Translations under genes and position numbers: made by a program
Shown: piece by piece, positions 16,273 through 24,262 of the stretch
Layout: every line of letters starts with the position of its first letter
Position numbering within the stretch: the first letter of the stretch is position 1
DNA from: Streptomyces sp. 35G-GA-8
GTDB lineage: Bacteria; Actinomycetota; Actinomycetes; Streptomycetales; Streptomycetaceae
Length of the DNA: 64,000 nucleotides
Direction: 5' to 3'
Assembly: GCF_023534745.1 (NCBI RefSeq)
Contig: NZ_JAMHJQ010000005.1
Span: forward strand, 563,717 to 627,716
The notes under the pieces: model-generated
What the model saw: only the letters and a program-made list of their open reading frames with translations
Told to the model about the DNA's origin: nothing
The model's database searches: none

Positions 16273-16851
16273 CTACAGGTGGGGGACGACGGCCGGCATG
16301 AGGTCCTGGAACGTCCGTCCCTCGGCGGGGGTGCCGATGGCGGCCATCTGCCAGCCGCCGCCCGAGCGGTACACCTTGGCCATGATCTGCGCGGTGTGCT
16401 TGCCACCGCCGGTGAGTGTGTGACGCGCCAGCTCCTGGCCGTTGGTCTCGTCGACCAGCCGGCAGAAGGCGTTCTCGACCTCTTCGAAGGTCTGGCCGGT
16501 GAAGGAGTTGACGGTGAAGACGATCTGGTCGACATGGACGGGGACCCGCTGGAGGTCCACCACGATCGACTCGTCGTCACCGCCCTGTCCCGCGCCGCCG
16601 ACGCGGTTGTCCCCGGTGTGCCGCACCGAACCGTCATTGCTGGTCAGATGCTGGAAGAAGACGACATCGACGGCCTCCTTGCCGGCGAAGAGCAGCGCCG
16701 AGGCGTCCAGGTCGATCTCGCGGGCGGTCATACGGGCGAAGAAGCCCTTGCGGGCCGCCTGCCAGCCCAGGCCCATGCGGACGACGGTGAGTTCACCTCC
16801 ACCGGACTTGGTCAGGCTGATCTGCTGGCCCTTGGCAAGGTTGACGCTCAT
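16273..16851 (-). CDS. TerD family protein (second TerD)
   Basis: The 192-residue TerD-domain beta-sandwich begins MSVNLAKGQQISLTK, as the family does, then has [10 protein letters not shown] and the Ca2+-site segment NDGSVRHTGDNRVGGAGQGGDDE at about 71-93, followed by QTFEEVENAFCRLVD. The C-terminus GWQMAAIGTPAEGRTFQDLMPAV is typical of the TerZ-like group. TerD domains bind calcium and occur in stress and phage-defence modules. About 65 bases separate it from the first TerD upstream and from TerB downstream, so an operon is likely. Confidence 0.92.
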   Translation of the reverse strand: MSVNLAKGQQISLTKSGGGELTVVRMGLGWQAARKGFFARMTAREIDLDASALLFAGKEAVDVVFFQHLTSNDGSVRHTGDNRVGGAGQGGDDESIVVDLQRVPVHVDQIVFTVNSFTGQTFEEVENAFCRLVDETNGQELARHTLTGGGKHTAQIMAKVYRSGGGWQMAAIGTPAEGRTFQDLMPAVVPHL

Positions 16852-16917
16852 CGTTCGCTCCTGGGAAGGCGTGGGGGTCGGGCGCGCCGGTCGGTACGGC
16901 GGATACGGGTACGGAGG

Positions 16918-17493
16918 TCAGATGTTGACGCCGTAGTCGGAGGCGATACCGGCGAGGCCGGAGGCGTACCCCTGGCCGATGGCGCGGAACTTCCACTCGG
17001 CGCCGTTGCGGTACAGCTCGCCGAAGACCATCGCGGTCTCGGTCGAGGCGTCCTCGCTCAGGTCGTAGCGCGCCAGCTCGGCGCCGCCCGCCTGGTTGAC
17101 CACCCGGATGTACGCGTTGCGGACCTGTCCGAAGGACTGGCCGCGGGACTCCGCGTCATGAATCGAGACCGGAAAGACAATCTTGGTGACATCGGCGGGC
17201 ACACCGGCCAGATTGACCTTGACCGTCTCGTCGTCGCCCTCGCCCTCACCGGTGAGGTTGTCCCCGGTGTGCTCGACCGAACCGTCCGGGCTGGTCAGGT
17301 TGTTGTAGAAGACGAAGTGCCGGTCGGAGACGACCTTGCCGGAGCCGTCGACCAGCAGGGCGCTGGCGTCCAGATCGTGATCGGCGCCGGTGGTGGTCCG
17401 TACGTCCCAGCCGAGGCCGACCAGAACGGCGGTCAGACCGGGAGCCTCCTTGCTCAGCGAGACGTTGCCGCCCTTGGCGAGGCTCACACCCAT
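16918..17493 (-). CDS. TerD family protein (first TerD)
   Basis: The 191-residue TerD domain opens [20 protein letters not shown] with DLDASALLV and a very regular calcium-binding stretch [25 protein letters not shown] near 65-89. [15 protein letters not shown] and [25 protein letters not shown] close it, the canonical TerD C-terminus. It is the first gene of the TerD-TerD-TerB operon. A BlaI-type palindrome (17574-17589) lies 80 bases upstream, in the spacer shared with the second blaI. Confidence 0.94.
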   Translation of the reverse strand: MGVSLAKGGNVSLSKEAPGLTAVLVGLGWDVRTTTGADHDLDASALLVDGSGKVVSDRHFVFYNNLTSPDGSVEHTGDNLTGEGEGDDETVKVNLAGVPADVTKIVFPVSIHDAESRGQSFGQVRNAYIRVVNQAGGAELARYDLSEDASTETAMVFGELYRNGAEWKFRAIGQGYASGLAGIASDYGVNI

Positions 17494-17573
17494 ATTGCTT
17501 CCCTTCCTCGGTCCCGGAACCGGGCACGCCGGACGTTCCGGCGCGACGCGGTGCCGTGTGGCACCATCGTAAA

Positions 17574-17589
17574 TCTACAACACTGTAGA
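17574..17589. promoter_or_regulatory. BlaI-type operator between terD and blaI copy 2
   Basis: TCTACAACACTGTAGA is a perfect six-base inverted repeat around four bases, with the TACA-N4-TGTA core. It lies in the divergent spacer between the TerD operon and the second blaI, about 93 bases before the latter's start. It matches the sites at 5822-5837 and 19098-19113. Confidence 0.82.
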
Positions 17590-17681
17590 AGTTGGCCGCC
17601 GTAAAGGTGAGCCGCGAAGAGCTGGTCAGGATGGTCCGGCCCGAGGGTGGCCGGGGCGGCGGTGTGGGAGGAGGCCATTTC

Positions 17682-18110
17682 GTGGTCGGGAACATGGACG
17701 ACCGGGACGGGGCGTCCCGTACGGGCAGACGCGGCCAGGGTCAGCTGGAGGCCCAGGTGCTGGCCGTGCTGGGCTCGGCAACCTCCCCGGTGGCGGCGAC
17801 CTGGGTGCAGGAACGGCTCGACGGTGAGCTGGCGTACACCACGGTGATCACCATCCTCACGCGTCTCCTCGGCAAACAGGCCGTGACCCGCAGTCGTTCG
17901 GGGCGCTCCTTCCTGTGGACGCCGGTGGCGGACGAGGCGGGGCTCACGGCTCTGCGGATGCGGCGTCTGCTCGATGAGCGGGACGACCGCGACGCGGTGC
18001 TCTCCAGCTTCGTGTCGGCGCTGTCACCCGATGACGAGCAGGTGCTGCGCTCACTGCTCAGGGACACCGGCGGCCCCGAGACCCGATCCGAACCCGGCCC
18101 CGAAAGCTGA
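17682..18110 (+). CDS. BlaI/MecI family transcriptional repressor (copy 2)
   Basis: This 142-residue winged-helix repressor has LEAQVLAVLGSATSPVAATWVQERL, AYTTVITILTRLLGKQAVTRSRSGRSFLW (recognition helix and wing), and the C-terminal dimer helix FVSALSPDDEQVLRSLL. The GTG at 17682 is preferred because GGGAGGAGG ends seven bases upstream; an ATG four codons later is possible. A start at 17592 would lie almost on the operator and has no ribosome site. Only three bases separate it from the M56 gene, forming the second blaI-M56 pair in the window. Confidence 0.9.
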   Translation: MVGNMDDRDGASRTGRRGQGQLEAQVLAVLGSATSPVAATWVQERLDGELAYTTVITILTRLLGKQAVTRSRSGRSFLWTPVADEAGLTALRMRRLLDERDDRDAVLSSFVSALSPDDEQVLRSLLRDTGGPETRSEPGPES

Positions 18111-18113
18111 TCC

Positions 18114-19073
18114 ATGGGCGTCTTCGTCTTCCTGCCACTCGTCCTGCCGCTGACCGCGCTGCCGCTCGCGCGGCTGGCCGAACACCATCTGCATCCGCGC
18201 AGCGCCTCGGTGTTCCTGGCCTCCGTCGCCGTGGTGCTGGCGGCGTGCAGCACGTTCTGTCTCGGTCTGCTCGTGGTCGTCGGCACCGCGCAGCTGCCCG
18301 GCAATCCGCTCCCGGACAGCTGGTCCGATCCCGAGGTGCGGGCGGCCGTGCCGTACGACGAGGTCGCGGGCAAGGCGGCGATCGTGGCGCTGGCCCTGGT
18401 CGTCGTGGCGTGTGCGCTGACCTTACGGCGGCATGTCCGCTTCCGCCTCCGCGCACACCGGGCGCTGGCCGGGCTCGGAACCGGCGCCGGAGTCGGAGTC
18501 GGAATCGGCTCCGCCGAGGTGGCCGTCCTGGACGACGAGGAGCCCTACGCGTACGCGCTGCCCGGCTCCCCCGGCCGGATCGTCGTCTCCACGGGGATGC
18601 TGTCCTGTCTGGACGAGGCGGAGCGGCGGGCGCTGCTCGCCCACGAACGCGCCCATCTGGCCGGACGGCATCACCGGCTGCTGCTCGCCGTGCAGCTGGC
18701 CGGCTGCGCCAACCCGTTCCTGCGGCCCCTGCGGGCCGCGGTGATGTACGGCACGGAGCGCTGGGCGGACGAGGAGGCGGCGCGGGTCACCGGCGACCGC
18801 CGGATCACGGCGCGCGCGGTGGGCAAGGCCGCGCTGTTCTCCCGCCGGGTCACGACGCCGGGACTGGCGGCGTTCGCCGCGGCGGGCCCGGTGCCGCGCC
18901 GGGTCGCGGCGTTGCTCGGTCCCGTGCCGCCGCGCGGAAGCTGGCCGTCCGCGCTGACCCGCGCGGGAATGGCCGCCTGTGTGGCGGCCGCCGGGACCGC
19001 CGCGTCCACGCTGTCCGCCTTCAACGCGGCCCTCGCGCTCTTCGTCGCCCTCGAAGCGGCCACGCCGCTGTGA
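18114..19073 (+). CDS. M56 family membrane metallopeptidase (copy 2)
   Basis: The 319-residue membrane zinc protease has HERAH at residues 177-181. ERWADEEAARVTGDRR downstream supplies the acidic ligand. Hydrophobic segments lie at about 4-18, 33-58, 86-104 and 285-315. As in copy 1 the large penicillin-sensor domain of BlaR1 is absent. The two copies share the layout and the block YALPGSPGRIVVSTGML but differ in the loops, so they are old paralogues. Its probable substrate or partner is the BlaI encoded just upstream. The ATG follows closely on the BlaI stop. Confidence 0.92.
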   Translation: MGVFVFLPLVLPLTALPLARLAEHHLHPRSASVFLASVAVVLAACSTFCLGLLVVVGTAQLPGNPLPDSWSDPEVRAAVPYDEVAGKAAIVALALVVVACALTLRRHVRFRLRAHRALAGLGTGAGVGVGIGSAEVAVLDDEEPYAYALPGSPGRIVVSTGMLSCLDEAERRALLAHERAHLAGRHHRLLLAVQLAGCANPFLRPLRAAVMYGTERWADEEAARVTGDRRITARAVGKAALFSRRVTTPGLAAFAAAGPVPRRVAALLGPVPPRGSWPSALTRAGMAACVAAAGTAASTLSAFNAALALFVALEAATPL

Positions 19074-19097
19074 ACGCCGCCGGAACACCCAGCTTCT

Positions 19098-19113
19098 TCT
19101 ACAGACTTGTAGA
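19098..19113. promoter_or_regulatory. BlaI-type operator upstream of the LCP gene
   Basis: TCTACAGACTTGTAGA is a perfect six-base inverted repeat with a four-base centre, the same TACA-N4-TGTA core as at the two blaI genes. It lies 25 bases after the second M56 gene and 85 bases before the LCP start, so the LCP gene is a likely target. An extra half-site AGTAGA follows at 19118-19123. Confidence 0.78.
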
Positions 19114-19197
19114 GCCAGTAGAGTGCATCCGTCGCACGGGGCGATAACCGGCCTGTCCGGACGAACGGCGGCCCGTAACGGGGCACGGAGGATCAGC

Positions 19198-20607
19198 GTG
19201 GGCAGGGAATCCAGCGGGCGGCGGGGCCGCTCGGCGGGCGGGGGTCACCGCGGCGGCCGGAGGGCGCGCCGCAAGGCCAGGCTGACCCGGCGGGGCCGAA
19301 TAGCCATCTGGTCGGGCGGGACACTGGCCGTGCTGCTCATCGGTGTGTCCGGCGCGGCGGCCTGGGTGTACCAGGACCTCAACGGCAATATCCACTCCGC
19401 CGACGTGGACAACAAGATCGGCGGCGACCGGCCGGTCAATCTGAGCCCGGGGTCCAAGAACATCCTCGTGGTGGGGTCCGACTCACGGGACGGCGACAAC
19501 GCGAAGTACGGCAAGGGCCTGACCACGATGCAGTCGGACACGCTGATGGTCCTGCATGTGTCCGCCGACCGTAAGTGGGCCACGGTCGTCTCGCTCCCCC
19601 GCGACTCATGGGTGGACATACCGTCCTGCGACAAGGGGGACGGCAGCAAGTCGACGCCGCACAAGTTCAAGATCAATGAGTCGTTCGCCATAGGCGGTAC
19701 GACCGGCGAGGTCGAGGGCGCCGCCGCCTGCACCATCCGGACGGTGGAGCAGAACACCGGCCTGCGCATGGACCACTTCATGTCGGTCGATTTCCAGGGC
19801 TTCAAGGGCATGGTGAACGCGCTGGACGGCATCGAGGTCTGCCCCGAGAGCGCGATCAACGACAAGAAGGCGCATATCAACCTTGACGCCGGGTGCCAGA
19901 CGGTCAGGGACGAGGAGGCCCTCGGGTACGTACGGACGCGCTACAGCGTCGGCGACGGCTCCGATCTGGGGCGTATCGGCCGGCAGCAGGAGTTCATGGA
20001 GGCCCTGGCCGCCAAGGCTCAGGAGAAGCTGACCAGCCCGAACGCGCTCTACGGGTTCCTCGACTCGGCGACGAAGTCACTGACCACGGACAAGGCGCTG
20101 GCGGGGATCAAGCCCCTCACCGGCCTCGCGTCCGAGGTCAAGGGAATCCCCACCGACCGGCTGACGTTCCTCACGGTGCCGAACTACCCGCGGGAGGCCG
20201 ATGTGCCGACCGACAAGGCGAATGTCGTCTGGCAGTATCCGCAGGCGTCGCAGTTGTTCGCCGCCCTGGCGAAGGACACCGAGGTCGACAAGAAGAAGCT
20301 GGAAGCCGACGCGAAGAGCCCGGTCTACGCGAGTACGGTCCGGGTCCAGGTCCTCAACGGCTCCGGCACGACCGGCCGGGCCGCGGAGGTCGCGGAGACG
20401 CTGCGGTCGGCGGGATTCACCGTCGTCGGTATCGGCGACGCACCCGAGGACACGACGAAGACCACGGTCGGCTATCCGCAGGACCAGGCGGAACCGGCCG
20501 AGGTGCTGGCCTCACGACTGCCCGGCAGCGTCGCCGAGCAGGACGCGGAGGCCGCCCCGGGAGTGGTGACACTGACCGTGGGCAAGGACTTCACAGCGGT
20601 CCGATGA
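19198..20607 (+). CDS. LytR-CpsA-Psr (LCP) family wall-polymer ligase with LytR_C domain
   Basis: The 469-residue membrane-anchored enzyme has a basic cytosolic tail (1-33), one membrane helix (about 35-55), the LCP domain (about 80-300) with ILVVGSDSRDG, SDTLMVLHVSADRKWATVVSLPRDSWV and DHFMSVDFQGFKGMVNALDGIEV, then a LytR_C domain (about 380-469) starting at VRVQVLNGSGTTGRAAEVAETL. LCP enzymes transfer undecaprenyl-linked glycopolymers to peptidoglycan outside the cell. GGAGG lies seven bases before the GTG start. A BlaI-type operator upstream suggests it belongs to the same regulon as the two blaI-M56 pairs. Confidence 0.93.
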   Translation: MGRESSGRRGRSAGGGHRGGRRARRKARLTRRGRIAIWSGGTLAVLLIGVSGAAAWVYQDLNGNIHSADVDNKIGGDRPVNLSPGSKNILVVGSDSRDGDNAKYGKGLTTMQSDTLMVLHVSADRKWATVVSLPRDSWVDIPSCDKGDGSKSTPHKFKINESFAIGGTTGEVEGAAACTIRTVEQNTGLRMDHFMSVDFQGFKGMVNALDGIEVCPESAINDKKAHINLDAGCQTVRDEEALGYVRTRYSVGDGSDLGRIGRQQEFMEALAAKAQEKLTSPNALYGFLDSATKSLTTDKALAGIKPLTGLASEVKGIPTDRLTFLTVPNYPREADVPTDKANVVWQYPQASQLFAALAKDTEVDKKKLEADAKSPVYASTVRVQVLNGSGTTGRAAEVAETLRSAGFTVVGIGDAPEDTTKTTVGYPQDQAEPAEVLASRLPGSVAEQDAEAAPGVVTLTVGKDFTAVR

Positions 20608-20670
20608 ACTGAGCGATGTCATAAATCGGACAGGACATTGCGCTGCTTTGCGATTCCTTTACTATTGATG

Positions 20671-20690
20671 GACGGGGTGCCCACCCCGTC
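20671..20690. terminator. GC hairpin downstream of the LCP gene
   Basis: GACGGGG and CCCCGTC face each other around TGCCCA, within a stretch that otherwise turns AT-richer. It may end LCP transcription or form part of the leader of the CNNM operon. No T-run. Confidence 0.5.
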
Positions 20691-20727
20691 CCTACCATCT
20701 GACCTGAGAAGGAGCTGCGGTCCCGCA

Positions 20728-20799
20728 ATGGGTGAGCCTCCCAGTACGAGCCGTGCCGTCCCCGTCCCGTCGAGCGATGGACCGGAGGTGGCACGGTGA
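20728..20799 (+). CDS. Possible proline-rich leader peptide before the CNNM operon
   Basis: A 23-codon open frame starts at the ATG at 20728 and ends with a TGA that overlaps the GTG start of the CNNM gene as GTGA. The peptide has five prolines, including PP at residues 4-5 and PVP at 12-14. AAGGAG lies upstream at a long 13-base spacing. Position, coupling and proline content recall the MgtL leader of Salmonella mgtA, a proline-sensing Mg2+ attenuator. CNNM proteins are linked to Mg2+. It may also be chance, since short frames are common in GC-rich DNA. Confidence 0.35.
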   Translation: MGEPPSTSRAVPVPSSDGPEVAR

Positions 20800-22130
20800 C
20801 CGAAGTGCTTCTGTTGCTCCTCGCCCTCGCGCTCACCCTCGCCTGTGCGGTGTTCGTGGCGGCCGAGTTCTCCCTGACCACCATCGAGCGCGGCGAGCTG
20901 GAACGCGCCGCCGCCGCTGGTGAGCGTGGCGCCGCGAGCGCGCTGGCGGCGGCCAAGCGGCTGACGTTCCAGCTCTCCGGCGCCCAGCTGGGCATCACGG
21001 TGACCTCGCTGGTCATCGGCATGCTCGCCGAGCCGTCCCTGGCCGTGCTGCTGCGCGGCCCGCTGGAGGCGACCGGCCTGCCCGCGGGCGCGGTGCCCAC
21101 CATCGCCACACTGCTGGGCGTGGCCATGTCCACCGTCGTGCTGATGGTCATCGGCGAGCTGGTGCCGAAGAACTGGGCGATCTCCAGCCCGCTCGCGGTC
21201 GCCAAGGTCGTGGCGGGGCCGCAGCGTGGCTTCACCGCCGCCTTCGCCCCGCTGATCAGGCATCTCAACAACACCGCGAACCGGCTGGTACGCCGTTTCG
21301 GGCTGGAGCCCGCCGAAGAGCTGGCCTCCGCCCGTACCCCCGAGGAACTGGTCGCCCTGGCGCGGCACTCCGCGCGGCAGGGCGCCATAGAGGCGGACTC
21401 CGCCGAGCTGTTCGTACGGACCCTGCATCTGGCCGACCTGACCGCGGAGAACGTGATGACACCGCGCGTGGACGTGCGGGCCCTGGAGGCCCACGCCACC
21501 GCCACCGACGCGGCGAACCTGACGCTGGCCACCGGCCTGTCCCGGTTCCCGGTCTTCCGCGACAGTCTCGACGAGGTGATCGGCACCATCCATATCCGCG
21601 ATGTCCTCGCCCTGGACGAGAGCAAGCGCGACGCCACCCTCGTGACCGAGCTGGCCACCAGCCCGCTGCTCGTCCCGGACTCCCTGCCGGTGGACCGGCT
21701 GCTGCGGCGCCTGCGCGAGTCGCGGACGATGGCCGTGGTCATAGACGAGTACGGCGGCACCGCGGGCGTCGCCACCGTCGAGGACATCGTCGAGGAGGTC
21801 GTCGGCGAGGTACGTGACGAGCACGACCCGGACGAGACCCCCGACCTGGCCCCCGGCCGGCCGGCCGCCGACGGCCGCCGCGTATGGGAGGCGGACGGCA
21901 GTGTCCGTCTCGACCAGCTCGCGGAGATCGGCTTCGGCGCGCCCGAGGGCCCGTACGAGACGCTCGCCGGGCTCCTCGCGACCCGGCTGGAGCGGCTGCC
22001 CGTGCTGACCGACACGCTGGAGATCGAGGGCTGGCAGTTCGCGGTCCTGCGGGTCGAACACCACCGGGCCGACCGGGTCAGGATCACCGAGCCCGCCGCG
22101 GCCGGCCGGCTCGTGGAGGAGAACCGATGA
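20796..22130 (+). CDS. CNNM/CorC (HlyC) family transporter, full length
   Basis: The 444-residue protein has the full family architecture: the DUF21/CNNM membrane domain (about 1-165) with FVAAEFSLTTIERGELERA and VIGELVPKNWA, a CBS pair (about 210-340) with NVMTPRVDVRAL and TIHIRDVLALDE and the closing DEYGGTAGVATVEDIVEEVVGE, and a C-terminal CorC_HlyC domain (about 360-440). CNNM proteins export Mg2+ or Co2+ or control their transport, with nucleotide-bound CBS domains as sensors. The GTG has GGAGG six bases upstream. The stop overlaps the second CNNM gene as ATGA. Confidence 0.92.
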   Translation: MTEVLLLLLALALTLACAVFVAAEFSLTTIERGELERAAAAGERGAASALAAAKRLTFQLSGAQLGITVTSLVIGMLAEPSLAVLLRGPLEATGLPAGAVPTIATLLGVAMSTVVLMVIGELVPKNWAISSPLAVAKVVAGPQRGFTAAFAPLIRHLNNTANRLVRRFGLEPAEELASARTPEELVALARHSARQGAIEADSAELFVRTLHLADLTAENVMTPRVDVRALEAHATATDAANLTLATGLSRFPVFRDSLDEVIGTIHIRDVLALDESKRDATLVTELATSPLLVPDSLPVDRLLRRLRESRTMAVVIDEYGGTAGVATVEDIVEEVVGEVRDEHDPDETPDLAPGRPAADGRRVWEADGSVRLDQLAEIGFGAPEGPYETLAGLLATRLERLPVLTDTLEIEGWQFAVLRVEHHRADRVRITEPAAAGRLVEENR

Positions 22131-23158
22131 CCGCCCTGCAGCTCGCCATCGGCGTGCTCACCCTGTTCACCAACGCGTTCTTCGTCGGCGCCGAGTTCGC
22201 CCTGATCTCCGTACGGCGCAGCCAGATCGAGCCCCAGGCGATCAAGGGCAGCCGTCGGGCCAAGAGCACCCTGTGGGGCCTGGAGCATCTGTCCGCGGCC
22301 ATGGCCACGGCTCAGATGGGTATCACCATCTCCTCGCTGGTGCTCGGCGCCGTCGCCGAACCGGCGATCGCCCATCTGCTGGAGCCGCCGTTCGAGGCGA
22401 TCGGTGTGCCCGAGGCGCTGATCCACCCGATCGCGTTCGTGATCGCGCTGACGTTGGCGACGTATCTGCACATGCTGATCGGCGAGATGGTGCCGAAGAA
22501 CATCGCGCTGGCCGCGCCGGCCCCGACCGCGCTCGCGCTGGGGCCCGCGCTGGTCTGGCTGACCCGGGCGCTGCGCCCGGTGATCTTCGGGATCAACGCC
22601 TTCGCCAACGCCATCCTGCGGCTGCTGAAGGTCGAGCCCAAGGACGAGGTCTCGTCGGTCTTCACCGACGACGAACTCGCCCGGCTGGTCAAGGACTCCA
22701 GCGAGGCGGGGCTGCTCGACCCCGCGGACGGCGAGCGGCTGCGTGACGCGCTGGAGCTGGGCACGCGTCCGGTGGGTGAGGTGATGGTCCCGCTCAACCG
22801 GACGATCACCGTCGACCACCAGGTCACTCCGCAGCAGTTGGAGCGCGCCGCGTCGTCCTCCGGCTTCTCGCGGCTGCCGGTGACCGGGCCGGACAACACG
22901 ATCCTCGGCTATCTCCACATCAAGGACGCCCTCGGTGCCGCCGACCGGACCCGGCCCTTCCCGCGCAGTGCGCTGCACACGGTGATCAGGGTCGAGATCG
23001 ACACCCCGCTCGACGACACCATGACGGCCATGCGCGCCGCCGGTACGCACCTCGCCGCGGTCAGCGGTGACAAGGGGACCGTCATCGGCTTCGTGACCAT
23101 GGAAGACGTCCTGGAGGAACTGGTCGGCCCCGCGGCCGGCTCACCGACCGCCGCGTAG
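22127..23158 (+). CDS. CNNM family transporter lacking the CorC domain
   Basis: This 343-residue paralogue of the preceding gene has the CNNM membrane domain (FFVGAEFALISVRRSQIEPQ, MLIGEMVPKNIAL) and the CBS pair (GEVMVPLNRTI, ILGYLHIKDALG, and the closing GFVTMEDVLEELVG). It ends there without the C-terminal CorC_HlyC domain present in its partner. The last motif is FVTMEDVLEELV rather than the partner's DEYGGTAG form. Tandem CNNM genes joined by ATGA overlap suggest a hetero-oligomer; this is inference. Confidence 0.92.
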   Translation: MTALQLAIGVLTLFTNAFFVGAEFALISVRRSQIEPQAIKGSRRAKSTLWGLEHLSAAMATAQMGITISSLVLGAVAEPAIAHLLEPPFEAIGVPEALIHPIAFVIALTLATYLHMLIGEMVPKNIALAAPAPTALALGPALVWLTRALRPVIFGINAFANAILRLLKVEPKDEVSSVFTDDELARLVKDSSEAGLLDPADGERLRDALELGTRPVGEVMVPLNRTITVDHQVTPQQLERAASSSGFSRLPVTGPDNTILGYLHIKDALGAADRTRPFPRSALHTVIRVEIDTPLDDTMTAMRAAGTHLAAVSGDKGTVIGFVTMEDVLEELVGPAAGSPTAA

Positions 23159-23332
23159 GCCACGCGGTGGAAGAGCGGCCGGTGCCCCGCCCCGGGCACC
23201 GGCCGCTTCTCTTGCCCGGTCCGTTCCGGTGCGGTCCGCTCCTGCTGCCGGCTCCGGGCCGGGGTCCGGGTCCGTATCAGCTTCTGTATCCGTGTCTGTG
23301 TCACCTTCCGTCGTGGGGAATGGGTTCATCTG

Positions 23333-24262
23333 ATGTCCGACAGGACGAGCCGGTTACAGCCGGCTCTCGCCGATCGCAGCCGGCGCGTCGTGGAGTCCGC
23401 CGGTTTCGACACCGCGGTGTTCTGCCTCATCATCGGCAACGCCGTCCTGCTCGGCATCGAGACCTACACCGGCGCGGTCGACCAGTGGCACACGGAACTG
23501 AAGGTCGCCGAGCATCTCTTCCTCGCCGCCTTCTCCGCGGAGATCCTGCTGCGCGCCGCCACCTACGCGGAGCGCCCCAAGGACTTCTTCCGCGATCCCT
23601 GGAACATCTTCGATCTGGCGGTCGTCGGGCTCGCACTCACACCCCTCGCCCGCGAGAACGCCACCGTCCTGCGACTGCTCCGGCTCGCGCGCGTGCTGCG
23701 CGCCGCGCGCTTCCTGCCCCAACTGCGCATCGTCATCGTCGCCGTCGGCAAGAGTCTGCCGGGCACACTGAGCTTCGTGCTGGTCGGTGCGCTGCTGCTG
23801 TACGTGTACGCCATGCTCGGCTGGGTCTTCTTCGCCGCGGCCGACCCGGAACACTACGGCTCGCTGGGCCGCGCGGCCCTCACACTCTTTCTGCTGATCA
23901 CGCTCGACGGCCTCGGTGACGCGGTGCGGGGCGGCCTGGAGATCTCCCGTTGGACGATCGTCTACTTCGCCTCGTTCGTGCTGCTCGGGTCCTTCCTGCT
24001 CGTCAACCTGCTGATCGGGGTCGTCATCAACTCCCTTGAGGAGGCACGCGAACTGGAGGACGAGCGGAGCCGCGAGAGCCCTGCCGTACCGGTGGCACCG
24101 GCCCTGGACGAGTCGCGGGCTGTGCTGCTCGCCCGGATAGCCGCCGCGCGCCGTGCGCTGGATGATGTCGAGGCCGGACTCGCGGTGGCGAACGGCGAGA
24201 GCGACGGGCACCACCGCACGGCGGCGGCTGCCGGTCAGGGTTTGCGCGCCACCCCGACGTAG
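23333..24262 (+). CDS. Voltage-gated ion channel (bacterial Nav-like, six-helix)
   Basis: The 309-residue protein is a single six-helix channel subunit. The S4 voltage sensor is explicit: Arg at 114, 117, 120, 123 and 126, every third residue. The pore loop lies at about 185-200 and reads LLITLDGLGDAV, followed by the S6 helix FVLLGSFLLVNLLIGVVINSL and a charged C-terminal coil. Known bacterial sodium channels carry TLESW in the filter; here Asp replaces Glu and Leu stands near the Trp position. Ion selectivity is therefore uncertain. The stop lies 28 bases inside the 3' end of the convergent methyltransferase gene. Confidence 0.88.
   Translation: MSDRTSRLQPALADRSRRVVESAGFDTAVFCLIIGNAVLLGIETYTGAVDQWHTELKVAEHLFLAAFSAEILLRAATYAERPKDFFRDPWNIFDLAVVGLALTPLARENATVLRLLRLARVLRAARFLPQLRIVIVAVGKSLPGTLSFVLVGALLLYVYAMLGWVFFAAADPEHYGSLGRAALTLFLLITLDGLGDAVRGGLEISRWTIVYFASFVLLGSFLLVNLLIGVVINSLEEARELEDERSRESPAVPVAPALDESRAVLLARIAAARRALDDVEAGLAVANGESDGHHRTAAAAGQGLRATPT

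Noticed and set aside
20721-20795. M-box (Mg2+ riboswitch) upstream of the CNNM operon
   Set aside because: GGTGAGCCTCCC and GCCGTGCC resemble parts of the M-box core, but the order of the later conserved elements does not fit and the needed stems could not be drawn. A covariance-model search would decide.
20591-23050. A long leftward open frame of over 800 codons
   Set aside because: It is antisense to the two CNNM genes and has Arg/Gly/Ser-rich low-complexity composition.
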